Origin: Heliocidaris erythrogramma
Taxonomy: Eukaryota; Echinodermata; Echinoidea; Camarodonta; Echinometridae
DNA: 64,000 nucleotides
Reading direction: 5' to 3'
NCBI GenBank assembly: GCA_025617745.1
Contig: CM046855.1
Span: 12,368,380 to 12,432,379 of the forward strand
In this document: positions 33,609-44,955 of the stretch, in pieces
How the letters are laid out: the number at the start of each line of letters is the position of its first letter
Position numbering within the stretch: the first letter of the stretch is position 1
Made by a program: the position numbers and the translations under genes
Notes under the pieces: model-generated
The model's database searches: none
What the model was told of the DNA's origin: nothing
The model's input: only the letters and a program-made list of their open reading frames with translations

Positions 33609-35718
33609 CTAGAATTTAATTCGTCATGAGGACGAATTAGGTGGTCTGTCTTTCAATTTGTATGATCATGATTGTAATCAGGATGATCATAATAATGGGG
33701 AAATACTATAAACTGAAGATAGGAAGTCAAGAATGCCACGCATGGAGGTGATGATCATGACGGTGATGATATATCATCACCATCATCATTATATCATCAT
33801 GACAGTGGTGATGATAATGAAGTTGATGATAATCATCATCATCATCATGAATATCATCATGACAGTGATGATGATAATGATGTTGATGATAATCATGATG
33901 ATGATCATTATATCATCATGACAGTGATGATGATAATGATGTTGATGATAATCATGATGGTGATAATGATGATGATGGGGATAATGATGATGAACATGAC
34001 TGCAATGACAGTGACCTTAACCAATGCCAAATATAAAAGAGAGATCACATTTTGTTATGAAGATACGACCATAAGTTGAATTTTAAAAAAGTTGCTGGAA
34101 CTTGACGTTACTGGGACTGATGACTGACTAAAATTTGAAGATAATTGACGAAGCCAATTTTGAGATATCAAATAGCACTATTTGACATTGCAGGATACTT
34201 GGGAGATAAACCCAATAGCTTTAATACACCACAGGGAATCACAATTTCCATAGGGTTGTACACAAACTACTGCACACTACTTTCCAATAGACAAAACACG
34301 CAAAATAAGGCAGTTTAGTACATGGTTTGTGATTGTATATGATATAATAGTCGAAAAAGATGGTAAAATGAAAGGCAAAACGAAGCAAAAAAAAAAAAAT
34401 TTTTAATGGACCCACCGGGGATCGAACCTGGGTCACCGGAATGGGAGGCAAGTGCTATAACCAATATACCAAAATATTTCCCATAGAGATAACACGTAAA
34501 CAAAAAACGGGATTCTCAAACCCCATTTTGTAGTTAAAAATTGGGCATGATCCCGACATCTGATCAAAAATTGGAGACAACACTTATAAAAGCTTATAGT
34601 CTCAGCTACAACATATTAAAATATGGAAGAAAATAGACCAAAAACAACTGAGATACAGCTCAGAGAACAATGTCATGTAGATTCATGATTCGAAAAAAAT
34701 TCATCTTCCATAGACATAACACGCAAATAGGGAAAATTCTGACATGGCATCTTTAATTGAAAATTTCACTGTGATGACGTCATCAAAATGAAAAATGGTT
34801 GAAACTGATTATGTAGGAAATTGCCTTAGCTATGACATATCAAAATCTGGGCGAAAAACGACCAATAATTACGAATCTAGAGCCAAATTAGCATAAATGT
34901 GATGACGTCAAAACATGAAAAATGGAAATTTTGATTTCTGGTGCCATTTTGATGACGTCATAATGTTTATAAGGGTCAAATGATACATGAAATGAAATCT
35001 ATGATTCATACCCTACCTGATGATGAAAAAAAATTGGGGGGTTTATAGACTATTTAAAGAGCTAAAGTTAATTTTGCAGAGGCATGTTTTTGCACGTTTT
35101 TACGTTATTTTCGCCATAGATGCGCGCACGGATTTTGAACTTTGACGCGCCCGTACGACCTTATTATTGATTGATATTGATTCCAAGTTGATGGAAATGA
35201 TGAAGAAAAGTGTCAGGATTGCAAATCAATCGAAAAAACAGCGTTTTAACGTTATTTACGGACGCTTACGCACGGACATTTTTGAAATGCTCAAAATGAC
35301 CTGAAACGTGTGCAGACGTGATCCTACGTGATTTGGAGCATTTTAAAATTTTGACGCGCGCGTACGCGCACGTCCTGACCTCTAGATGACCTGTGAGGAC
35401 ATAACTTGATGACCCGTCATGTGAAGTTTATATGATGTGAATATAGTTGATTTTTGATGATCGATTATGAAGATATAATCCATCTTGTAAATTTACAAAA
35501 TGGCGTCTTGATGACGTCCGATGACCTGATGACCTTCAAAAGCTTAGTTGACCATGTCCATGATTGACCTCATACATGACATGAAATTCGATGATAGTGA
35601 CCTGACCGATTTTGAGATTTGGTGGGAACAAAAATTTGTAATAAAAAGAAGAAATAATAAAAATAAAGAAAATCTTGACAAAATTAAAAGGAGGTCTGTC
35701 ATAAATGACAGACCACCT
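33609..35718 (-). mobile_element. HINE2b element
   Basis: A diverged relative of the 17.5-22.2 kb elements. The low end is CTAG plus hairpin AATTCGTC-atgag-GACGAATT and AGGTGGTCTGTC; the high end is the hairpin AGGTCTGTC-ataaat-GACAGACCACCT. It contains the GAT/CAT minisatellite (33,750-33,990), the tRNA-like segment (34,409-34,475) and TGACGTCA sites. The left flank ends AA and the right flank is AA, at once followed by the CTAG of HINE3. Confidence 0.7.
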
Positions 35719-36089
35719 AACTAGAAAGGCCGTCAAAGGCGGCAGACCCACGCCTACAGAGTAGCGGCGCTACAGAGTAGTTGCAATACTATAATAACTA
35801 TGGGGTCAAAACTACAAGGTTACACAGAATTTGCAGGCGTCAACCTACACTCTTAGAACAGGTGGTAAAATAACATGTGGTTAAACAGTTGTGGTAAGAA
35901 CATGTGTCAAAATGTACACATATCTGTGTAAAAGCATGAAACAAGGGTACACAGCATGCGAGTTAAACGTTTACACCTGCACCGCGGTTAAAAAGAAACC
36001 CGATTCTGGTCAAACTTCGTTCGCTTGTCAAAATGTTACCCCATTTGTGGTAATCATCTACACACTTGGACACGATGACAAAAGAGAGT

Positions 36090-36290
36090 GGGCAAAATAT
36101 ACAGCTCCTCATTGTACCCCACAATTGTTCTGGTAGAAGAACATCCCTTCATTGCTATTATGTAAAATAAGTAGAACCGTGAATATGCATGTACACCTGT
36201 TCTACATTTTCAATGAAGGGATGTTCTTTGTCTACCAGAACCAGAGTGGAAGGTACAATGAGGAGCTGTATATTTTGTCCGCTTCTTTGT
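36090..36290. repeat. Small foldback repeat (copy 1)
   Basis: Inverted arms with CAGCTCCTCATTGTACC on the left and GGTACAATGAGGAGCTG on the right, plus AAGAACATCCCTTCATTG and its complement. Other copies lie at 58,200-58,395 and at 58,716-59,150 (the last interrupted by a MITE). Confidence 0.7.
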
Positions 36291-36357
36291 TTGCCATGTT
36301 CATAGTTCTAGTGTGTGTATATAGGCGCGAAACGCGGCCGGGTACGATCACAATGTA

Positions 36358-37990
36358 CAGTTGACAACAAAATTCTAGTTTTTTGCATTTTTCCTAAAAA
36401 TGAATGGTTAAATGAAGTTACTTGCACATCACTTGAATACATTTAGTTATCATCTGCAAATGAATGCCGTTTCCGGTTTCACCTCATTTGCATAACAATA
36501 GAAAAGGTGAGTTATCCAAACTGGGCGATGTTCACAATTATTCATACCCTTGGTGATTTATTGACTTTGTCAATCAGTATGAATCCGATCCTTGTGATTA
36601 ATGCTTGTAATTCACTTTATTATAATACACCGTCACAGGGCTTCCGGAGGGGTCTCTACTGGGATATCAGGCCAGTACCTGTTCTCCAATGGCTCAATCT
36701 CCTTGAGGATGTGTCCACACATGCCTTCACCTGACCTTCAGGGAGTTCATTAGATTTCGTGTCCTACAGGTGATGCAGTTATCGACTTCATGATGACAGG
36801 ACTATGATATTGAAATTTTCGGTCATTTATTCCATGCATTTTAATGAAAATTCTGTATCTACTTATGAAGCAAAGCACCATTCCTGAAGAGCCCTTCCCT
36901 TTTGCACTGCCTGTGGGAGGGTTCACCTTTATTCATTGGCCCCCATTCTTAATCAGAGTGCTCAGGAAGGCCATGTTGGTGATATTAAAGTCATTTCATG
37001 ACTCTAACGTCAGGTCACCATGAATAACAGCATGTAACCTTTGAGTACCATACACATCCCACATTGACTTACTGTATACCAATCTTCATATGGTATATTC
37101 TTTGTATCTTTGGTATGAAAGCTACAATCCTTGATATCAAAATGAATGTAAACCAAATTTATACCATATGCCCTCCATGTTACCAGCTGCAGTGCACGAA
37201 ATGCTACCAGTTTGACAGTGCACTGGAACATATAAAGATCAGTATTTTAAGCTTCACTAGAGTACCCACTTGCAGGTGTCCATATCAAAAATGTGTCAGT
37301 GTAACTGAATAAACTGATAAAATTGGCACCATCCAACCTTTAGACAACTACCATGGCCTCCCTGAACATAATGGAACAAAAGTATCAGGAAATACCTTCC
37401 CTTGACAGTGCAACAGTGAATGCCTCTAGGGAAGTCTCTCCAGGAAGAGTGCTTTGTTTCAACTTAGATACAGAATTGTCATTAAAATGTAAGGAATATT
37501 AACGAAAATATCAATATCATAGTCCTATCCTCATGACGTCTAAAACTACACCACCTGCAAACACAAAATCTGCTTTAAATCCATCGAATCCCCTGAAGAC
37601 CAGGTGATGGCATGTGTGGACAACATCCTCAAGGAGATTGGGCCATTGGAAACCAGGTATTGGCCTGATATCTCAGTAGAGACCTCCAGAAGCATTGTGA
37701 CAGTGTGAAGAAAGTGTTACGAGCATTAATCACAAGGACTGGATTCATACTGATTGACAAAGTCAATAGATCACCAAGGGTATGAATAATTTTGAACATC
37801 ACCCAGTTTGGATAATTCACCTTTTCTATTGTTATGCAAATGAGGTGAAACCAGAAACAGCATTCATTTGCAGATGATAACTAAATGTATTCATGTGATG
37901 TGCAATTAAATTCAGTTAACCATTCATTTTTAGGAAAAATGCAAAAAACTAGAATTTTCCAAGGGGTATGAATAATTTTGTTGTTAACTG
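36358..37990. mobile_element. Tc1/mariner-like palindromic element
   Basis: Ends CAGTTGACAACAAAATTCTA and the inverse (GTTGTTAACTG), with TA on each side. The two arms pair over several hundred bases (GGTATGAATAATT and GACTTTGTCAATCAGTATGA recur inverted), so the element is a diverged long palindrome of 1.6 kb. No transposase frame was recognised. Confidence 0.7.
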
Positions 37991-39540
37991 TACATGCAGT
38001 GCAGTGGTGAAGCTACACTACACAGTTCATCGTCATCATGGAGTCGTTGCTGAGATCGTGGGGGATGCCAGCCGATGTCATCTCTTCATTTAATTGTAAA
38101 ACATTCACATTATCATTGTATTAATTTTATTATTGCATCAGAAGCTATGTTATAGACCCAGAGCACATTTCAGTGGTGATTGCACATTGGAAGTGGATGT
38201 TTGATGTTGCGTTCCGCCGTGAAGGCCGGCGGAGAAGCCCGGGGCGGAACTTCCCGATTTACACGTGTGCACCAATACTTTCATAGCCAGCCAAAAATGC
38301 TATGCAGTTAGCTCAATTTTTGTCCAGATTTATTCCTAAGTATCTATAGTGTGACGCCACCATTATAATATAATTATGTCTAAATTATATGTAAATCATT
38401 TGTGAAAATGTGAAAATCAACCTTTCAGATCATGTTATATAGTTGGAAAGTCTATTGTAACATTGTTTTGTAGTTTGTCTTGTTTTCCATTATTGAGATG
38501 CAAGTTTTAAGAGGAAATGCGTTTGTCAAAACTATATCAAAATGCTTGAAGTTAGTTTTTTTTCCAACAAATTCACAAAACAAGAAACATACATCCAGGT
38601 TTTCGCCCTTTTCTTTTGGAAAATTGACCAAATTGTAAAAAAAGAAGCTTGTAATTGTAAACTTTTATTGTGATTGATCCACATTCCAGCATTTAGAGTA
38701 TAATTATATGTAAATTATATGTCAACCTTTCTGATATTTAAATACTGTAGTTTAAAATCTGTTAAACTTTTTTTTGAACTTTTTTCATGCTTATTAAAAT
38801 GCAAGTTTAACAAAACATAATTTTCATTGTGCATTTGTCTTGTAGTCTCAGCTCATCCTGGTGTAGACATTTAGTGTAAAAAGTGACACATTGGGGTGTG
38901 GTAAAAAGTATGGGGTGAATTCTGTACCACTTAAGGCGTAAAATAATAACACAGCTGCGGGGTGAATTGTTACACAGGCTGGTAGTGGTTAAAAGTTGCA
39001 CAGTATGGGGTAAAAAAGGGAAGATGGTCGTTTTGGGGTAAGATGTTACCCCACCCTTTGGTGCTAACATTTTACACATTAGATGTGTAAAACATAACAC
39101 ATGTATCAAGCAAAATCTAACCACTCTTGGTGTGTAATTGTTTACACCGCGGACGACCATGTTCCCTTTTAACACATTTTCGTGTTATTTTTTAACACAC
39201 ATGGGGTAACTTTTTTAAGAGTGTATCATCACCAAAATCTAATCGATTCTTGTTCGATTTTCTGTCACTATCCGAACATTCCCTGAAAATTTGGTGCAAA
39301 TCCGTCCCTCTAGTTATCTTGTACACAAACAAACAAACAAACAAAAAACAAACAAAAAACAAACAAACAAACAAAAAAACAAACGGAGCCCTTTACATAA
39401 CCCTGCCGATTTCATCGGCGTGGGTAATAACGAAAGGTAGAAGGACGACATGAGAGAATGATAAATCCACATGCCATGACGCAAGCTCTGGCCCAAATGG
39501 CTGTCATTAGGCTCCTGCCCACGTGGCTTCCACACTAATA

Positions 39541-39800
39541 TACTAATACTTAGCAGAAGCATCACCGTACCGTATATTTGTCACAATAATAAAGTGAATA
39601 AAAAGAAAAGTCGGGTAAAGTGTTATTTTTTTTACCAAGAAGTATTTACAATATATCAATACTAGCAGAAGCAGCCCGTGGACATCCACGGGCGCTAGCT
39701 GTGTTTATGATTAATCACCGTATCGTATATTTGTCACAATAATCAAGTGAATAAATAAAAAAGTCGGTAAAAGTTATTTTTACCAAGAAGTATTTACAAC
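39541..39800 (-). repeat. CTAG-hairpin repeat, tandem partial copies
   Basis: From 39,662 the sequence starts CTAGCAGAAGCAG, then the hairpin CCCGTGGA-ca-TCCACGGG. A truncated copy of the same unit precedes it (39,541-39,660). A third copy is at 56,618-56,760. The end resembles the HINE ends (CTAG next to a hairpin), but a matching second end was not found because each copy runs into the GGCGGATCCAG repeat. Confidence 0.55.
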
Positions 39801-39809
39801 ATGTGCATT

Positions 39810-40115
39810 GGTGGATCCAGGGGGGGGGGGTACTTCCGGCCCGTGCCCTCCCCACCCCCCCCCCCCCCCCTTTTTGAAGGAAAGTATGCATTTCGACCAT
39901 AGACGATCCGCCCTTTTGTCGATTGTGCCCCCGTCCCCTTTTAGAATGAAACCTTCTTTTTTTGCTTGTCAGAGAATTATGGAGGGACCCCCATAACCTC
40001 CCCCTCCTGAGCGAATTTTGGAGGTCTGACCAAAAAAATACAGGCCTGCCTTCTCCAAAAGTTGACAAACCTGCACTTGTGTACCCCGCCTTATACTAAA
40101 TTCTGAACCCGCCCA
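39810..40115. mobile_element. GGCGGATCCAG-type MITE (copy 2)
   Basis: Starts GGTGGATCCAGGGGG and ends near CTGAACCCGCCCATG. Long G and C runs. Homologous to 5,340-5,489 and to the sequence from 56,765. Confidence 0.5.
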
Positions 40116-41097
40116 TGATCATGTGAGTATGACTTATTTATCCAAAGCTTGCATGAGTTCTGAAGAAAATACATTTTCATCTTGATGAAGATTAATGATA
40201 TGGATATAATAATGTTCGAGTAGAATATCCATGCATAAACCGAGAGGGAGCGATTTGATCTTGCCATGTTTCTGTGGTTTAATACTCAGAGAAATCAAGG
40301 CCATGAAAACATAACATCCATAATTAGCCGTACGTCCCCTGTAAAGGAAGCAAAAATGAGAGAAAAAATGAATTCGTCATTTTATTTTCAGGGGGATTAT
40401 GGCCCCCTTATATGGGTCTTGGGAGGATCGACGGATTGCCTTTTCCATACTCCCCCCCATTCCATTGTCATCCCATCACCCCCCAGCGCGAGGGGAGAAG
40501 GGATTAATATCATTATACGTATTCATATCATAGTGGAAATATTTCGAAGGAATTTTTTGTTTTTGTTGTTTTTGTTGTTTTTTGGGGGGTGGGGCTCCTT
40601 CTTTACACCGTTGCAACCGATATTCCTAAGTGACGTGATCTCCTACACCTCCCCTCCCCCGAATGATGTCTACATATCGGTTTAGTCTGTCATATAAGGG
40701 AATGAATTGAGGCGATATACAATAACATCTTTCCAACGGTATGATGGCCATTTTCCCCATTCATGTCAATTCAACTGTTGATAATAGGAATGACTTATGC
40801 GACAACTACCCAAATGTGCGGTTAGGTAAACCCTAAACACTACCCTAAGCCTAACCCTAAACTCCAAAGCCTACCCCCCCCCCCTTCCGCGGATCTTTTT
40901 CTTATCATCTCTGAATTTGATATCCTTTTTCTTAATTTTTGCTTTTTTGGATACCATAAACGCGTAACCCGGGTTATGTGCTTCAGCGAGACATGCCCCC
41001 CCCCCCCCCCCCCAGCGACCGCCGTGAAATCATGGAGTTACATATACACAAAACAGTGTATGTGAAGCTACAAAATAATGATTTAACTCTATATGCG
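40116..41097. other. Unassigned sequence
   Basis: No gene seen. C-runs at 40,876-40,885 and 40,995-41,013. A short CCCTAA-rich stretch at 40,828-40,862 is too degenerate to call telomeric. The last 60 bp resemble the sequence before 59,240, the empty site of the transposon that follows. Confidence 0.4.
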
Positions 41098-41145
41098 TGA
41101 AACTACGGAGCCCCTAAGGGGACATAAAATGACACGAGTTTTTTT

Positions 41146-41485
41146 TTTTATCTCGGGGCCCCGACTTATTAACTCGGGGCCCCGACTCATTATCTCGGGG
41201 CCCCGACTTATTAACTCGGGGCCCCGAGATAATAAGTCGGGGCCCCGAGATAATAAGTCGGGGCCCCGAGTTATTATCTCGGGGCCCCGACTTATTAACT
41301 CGGGGCCCCGAGTTATTATCTCGGGGCCCCGAGTTATTATCTCGGGGCCCCGACTTATTAACTCGGGGCCCCGACTTATTATCTCGGGGCCCCGAGTTAT
41401 TAACTCGGGGCCCCGACTTATTAACTCGGGGCCCCGACTTATTATCTCGGGGCCCCGAGTTAATAACTCGGGGCCCCGACTTAAT
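41146..41485. repeat. CGGGGCCCCG minisatellite, left arm
   Basis: Sixteen units of 21 bp, each with the perfect palindrome TCGGGGCCCCGA and an A/T linker (GTTAATAAG or GATAATAAG in either orientation). Because 21 is a multiple of three and the unit is palindromic, it is open on both strands as SGPRxxx repeats. Confidence 0.92.
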
Positions 41486-41667
41486 TATCAGCATACGATA
41501 CCATGCATATGTACGGGGCTCCGTACATATATGCATACACTACCAGCCGTATCAACAATCCCCATGCTGTTTTAACGCGCCATGCTTGCCTAAGTCACCA
41601 TACCTTACAGTCAAGAATGGACGAACGAGAACAAGAACAAAATGATGTGATTTAGGTTTGTTTCGAA

Positions 41668-42103
41668 ATGGGACTTTTGTATAAAGATATAGTCACGGTT
41701 CTTTCAACAGAGTGCGGAATTATCATTTCTACCCGTCATTTGCATGGGCGTCGGAACTCGGAAGGGATTTTTGATTGGTCCGGCTCCGCCTGCCGTGCCG
41801 TAGGCACGGTGCGTGCCCCAGGCACGCCAGCCAAAAAAGGTAGATTATTGGTCAGGCTCAAGCCGGGCCGGCCGGGCCGGCTCCGACCCCCATGATTTGA
41901 AACGGCTTCTCAGACAGCTTGGTTTGTTTAGAAGAAAAAACTACAATCACATCGGTGAGGTAGTTGAATTTGTCCAAAGGCAGGTTGAGCGATCGGGTCG
42001 TCTACATGGTTACCGGTGGATGTTTGAAAAATGTTTAGCACATCATATTAAGTGTAAAAAAGATAACCACTATAGATGGGTTGGCAATGTAAGGGGGAAT
42101 TAA
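41668..42103 (+). pseudogene. Transposase N-terminal fragment, left arm
   Basis: Outside the inserted MITE (41,749-41,890) the frame reads MGLLYKDIVTVLSTECGIII, STRHLHDLKRLLRQLGLFRR, then VEFVQRQVERSGRLHGYRWM and FEKCLAHHIKCKK, about 97 residues in all. It resembles the N-terminal helix-turn-helix part (GYRWM-x-x-C motif) of an integrase-core transposase family common in animal genomes. The DDE catalytic domain is absent, so the element is non-autonomous. Family assignment is from memory. Confidence 0.6.
41749..41890. mobile_element. MITE with GGCGTCGGA ends inside transposase (left arm)
   Basis: A 142-bp G/C-rich element with GGCGTCGGA at one end and TCCGACCCC at the other, flanked by CATG on both sides (4-bp target duplication). 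Removing it joins TTTGCATG to ATTTGAAA in frame. The same element occupies the same site in the right arm (44,557-44,692). Confidence 0.75.
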
Positions 42104-42719
42104 TAAATGTAACAGAAACAATATGTGAATCCTGATTTATTAGGAAAAATATGTGTTGTCATTGTCAGATTGTTATATTTAATCAAATCTGACAAACTGT
42201 TGTTATGCTCTTTATGAATGTCAATCTGAAATTCTTTGGATTTTCATTGATCTATGGATTAATACACAAACAGCTACTAAAATAGAAAGGTATACATTTT
42301 GTCAAAGTGAGCTTGAAGTATGTCAAAATCAGATACATTTATGATCGGCTGCCAAGTTATCAATGTCAGAGAAATTTCAGCTTGTAAGTGACAATGCAAT
42401 GCTATTTTAAAATCTGTGATAGAATTAAATGAATGATGACAATAGCCCGGATATTGTAAAGTTTTGATCTTAGATGGCGCTGTTACCATTAGTACCGGCC
42501 GAGTGCGTACTGGCCGCAAGTCACATTGATAAAAATGAATGAAAATAAATTTGCCTATGTACCAAAAATTATAAAAATAATGATTATCTTGTTTTCTTTT
42601 ATTTATTTCAGTTATGTTCATTATTTTAACCAGTAAAACGTGGATAAGAGAAATACTGAGAAATAAAAGAAAGATGTATAGATGATGTTGATGATGATAA
42701 ATTTAATGAAAGAAAACAA

Positions 42720-43330
42720 TTTTAATACCTAGGCTTATAGTGTGGGATGAGAAGCAGAAATCTAATGAATACAGATAATAAACAAAGAGTGAAAGAATTA
42801 AGAAATTTAAGAAACAAGAATGAAAACAAAGAGGGAAGGAAGCAAAGAAGTGAGAGAGGATGAACATAAGAAAAAGGAAGGAAGGAGGGGAAGAAAAAGA
42901 ACAAAAGAAAGAAGGATCGAAAAGTGATCCAAGAAACAAAAAAAAAAGAAAGGTAGAAAGAAAGAATCAAATAAAACAAAAAAGAACTAAGAAAGATTGA
43001 AAAGGGGAAATTAAGAATGAGTTTAAAAGAACAAAAAGAAACAAGAAGAAACAAAGAAAAAAAGGAAATATAAACGGAGGAAATAGAAAAGGAAAGAATT
43101 GAAAAGAATACAGTAACGAAAGAAAGGAAGGAAAACAAAGAAACAAAAAGAAACTAATAGAGAGAAGAAAAATAAACTAATAAACGAAGAAAGAACGAAC
43201 GAAAGCGAGAGTAAAACAAAGAAAGAAAATATGAAGAATTAATGAGAAAAAAATTATGGAAGCTGGAACAAAGAATAGCAGGAGAGAAAACATATAATTG
43301 AGAAGGGAGAAGAAAAGAAAGGAAAGGATG
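42720..43330. repeat. Polypurine (GAAA-rich) tract
   Basis: About 600 bp in which the plus strand is mostly A and G (AAGAAAGAAAGGTAGAAAG and similar). The mirror-image pyrimidine tract is at 43,437-43,735 in the right arm. Open stretches of F/S/L-rich peptides on the pyrimidine strand are composition artefacts. Confidence 0.75.
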
Positions 43331-43334
43331 TTGT

Positions 43335-43436
43335 TATCCTTCGTAAGGTGACTTAGGCAAGCATGGCGCGGTAAAACAGCATGGGGATTGTTGATACGGC
43401 TGGTTACGGAGCCCCTAAGGGGACATAAAATGACAT
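43335..43436. repeat. Third copy of the IS3EU-like terminal sequence
   Basis: GGTGACTTAGGCAAGCATGG ... TACGGAGCCCC ... AAATGACA lies at the centre of the palindrome, without the GGGGCCCC array that separates the same blocks in the outer arms. It marks the junction between the two arms. Confidence 0.7.
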
Positions 43437-44343
43437 TAATTTCCCCTTTTCAATCTTTCTTAGTTCTTTTTTGTTTTATTTGATTCTTTCTTTCTACCTT
43501 TCTTTTTTTTTGTTTCTTGGATCACTTTTCGATCCTTCTTTCTTTTGTTCTTTTTCTTCCCCTCCACCCTTCCCTTTTCTTATGTTCATCCTCTCTCACT
43601 TCTTTGCTTCCTTCCCTCTTTGTTTTCATTCTTGTTTCTTAAATTTCTTAATTCTTTCACTCTTTGTTTATTATCTGTATTCATTAGATTTCTGCTTCTC
43701 ATCCCACACTATAAGCCTAGGTATTAAAATTGTTTTCTTTCATTAAATTTATTATCATCAACATCATCTACATCTTTCTTTTATTTCTCAGTATTTCTCT
43801 TATCCACGTTTTACTGGTTAAAATAATGAACATAACTGAAATAAATAAAAGAAAACAAGATAATCATTATTTTTATAATTTTTGGTACATAGGCAAATTT
43901 ATTTTCATTCATTTTTATCAATGTGACTTGCGGCCAGTACGCACTCGGCCGGTACTAATGGTAACAGCGCCATCTAAGATCAAAACTTTACAATATCCGG
44001 GCTATTGTCATCATTCATTTAATTCTATCACAGATTTTAAAATTGCATTGCATTGTCACTTACGAGCTGAAATTTCTCTGACATTGATAACTTGGCAGCC
44101 GATCATAAATGTATCTGATTTTGACATACTTCAAGCTCACCTTGACAAAATATATACCTTTCTATTTTAGTAGCTGTTTGTGTATTAATCCATAGATCAA
44201 TGAAAATCCAAAGAATTTCAGATTGACATTCATAAAGAGCATAACAACAGTTTGTCAGATTTGATTAAATATAACAATCTGACAATGACAACACATATTT
44301 TTCCTAATAAATCAGGATTCACATATTGTTTCTGTTACATTTA

Positions 44344-44771
44344 TTAATTCCCCCTTACATTGCCAACCCATCTATAGTGGTTATCTTTTTGACACTTAAT
44401 ATGATGTGCTAAACATTTTTCAAACATCCACCGGTAACCATGTAGACGACCCGATCCCTCAACCTGCCTTTGGACAAATTCAACTACCTCACCGATGTGA
44501 CTGTAGTTTTTTCTTCTAAACAAACCAAGCTGTCTGAGAAGCCGTTTCAAATCATGGGCGTCGGAGCCGGCCCGGCCGGCCCGGCTTGAGCCTGACCAAT
44601 AATCTACCTTTTTGGCTGGCGTGCCTGCGGCACGCACCGTGCCTAAGGCACGGCAGGCGGAGCCGGACCAATCAAAAATCCCTTCCGACGCCCATGCAAA
44701 TGACGGGTAGAAATGATAATTCCGCACTCTGTTGCAAGAACCGTGACTATATCTTTATACAAAAGTCCCAT
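44344..44771 (-). pseudogene. Transposase N-terminal fragment, right arm
   Basis: Inverted copy of 41,668-42,103 with a few base differences (for example SHIGEVVEFVQRQVEGSGRL), again carrying the MITE at 44,557-44,692. It is not intact and has no catalytic domain. Confidence 0.6.
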
Positions 44772-44955
44772 TTCGAAACAAACCTAAATCACATCATTTT
44801 GTTCTTGTTCTCGTTCGTCCATTCTTGACTGTAAGGTATGGTGACTTAGGCAAGCATGGCGCGTTAAAACAGCATGGGGATTGTTGATACGGCTGGTAGT
44901 GTATGCATAATGTACGGAGCCCCGTACATATGCATGGTATCGTATGCTGATAATT

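Larger units (their letters stand above)
35847..39224. mobile_element. DNA transposon with ACACTCTTA ends
   Basis: Bounded by ACACTCTTAGAACAG (35,847) and its inverted partner ending TTTTTTAAGAGTGT (39,224). Next to the ends are many short GTGTTAAAA / TTTTAACAC and GGTAAA motifs in both directions (35,870-35,990 and 38,865-39,210). The superfamily is not identified and the target duplication is not clear. A partial copy of the left part starts at 58,535. It contains the 1.6-kb TA-flanked palindrome and a 200-bp foldback (36,090-36,290). Confidence 0.55.
35721..39425 (-). mobile_element. HINE3 element, interrupted by DNA transposons
   Basis: The low end is CTAGAAAGGCCGTCAAAGGC (hairpin GCCG/CGGC) and then ACCCACGCC (about 35,748). 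The high end is GCCGATttcATCGGC followed by GTGGGT (39,405-39,425), so GGCGTGGGT is an inverted subterminal pair. Flanked by AA on both sides. Its own sequence is only about 130 bp on the left and 200 bp on the right, the latter with ATCACCAAAATCTAATCG and an (AAAC)n tract at 39,327-39,385. The rest is a nested insertion. Confidence 0.65.

Noticed and set aside
40825-40865. CCCTAA-rich stretch, possible interstitial telomere repeat
   Set aside because: Only a few degenerate hexamers (CCCTAAACACTACCCTAAGC) with no regular period.
42277-44170. Open frames of 114-146 codons (MNITEINKRKQDNHYF...)
   Set aside because: Found in both arms of the palindrome at equal positions but with no recognisable motif; low-complexity, A/T-driven. 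I could not support a protein.
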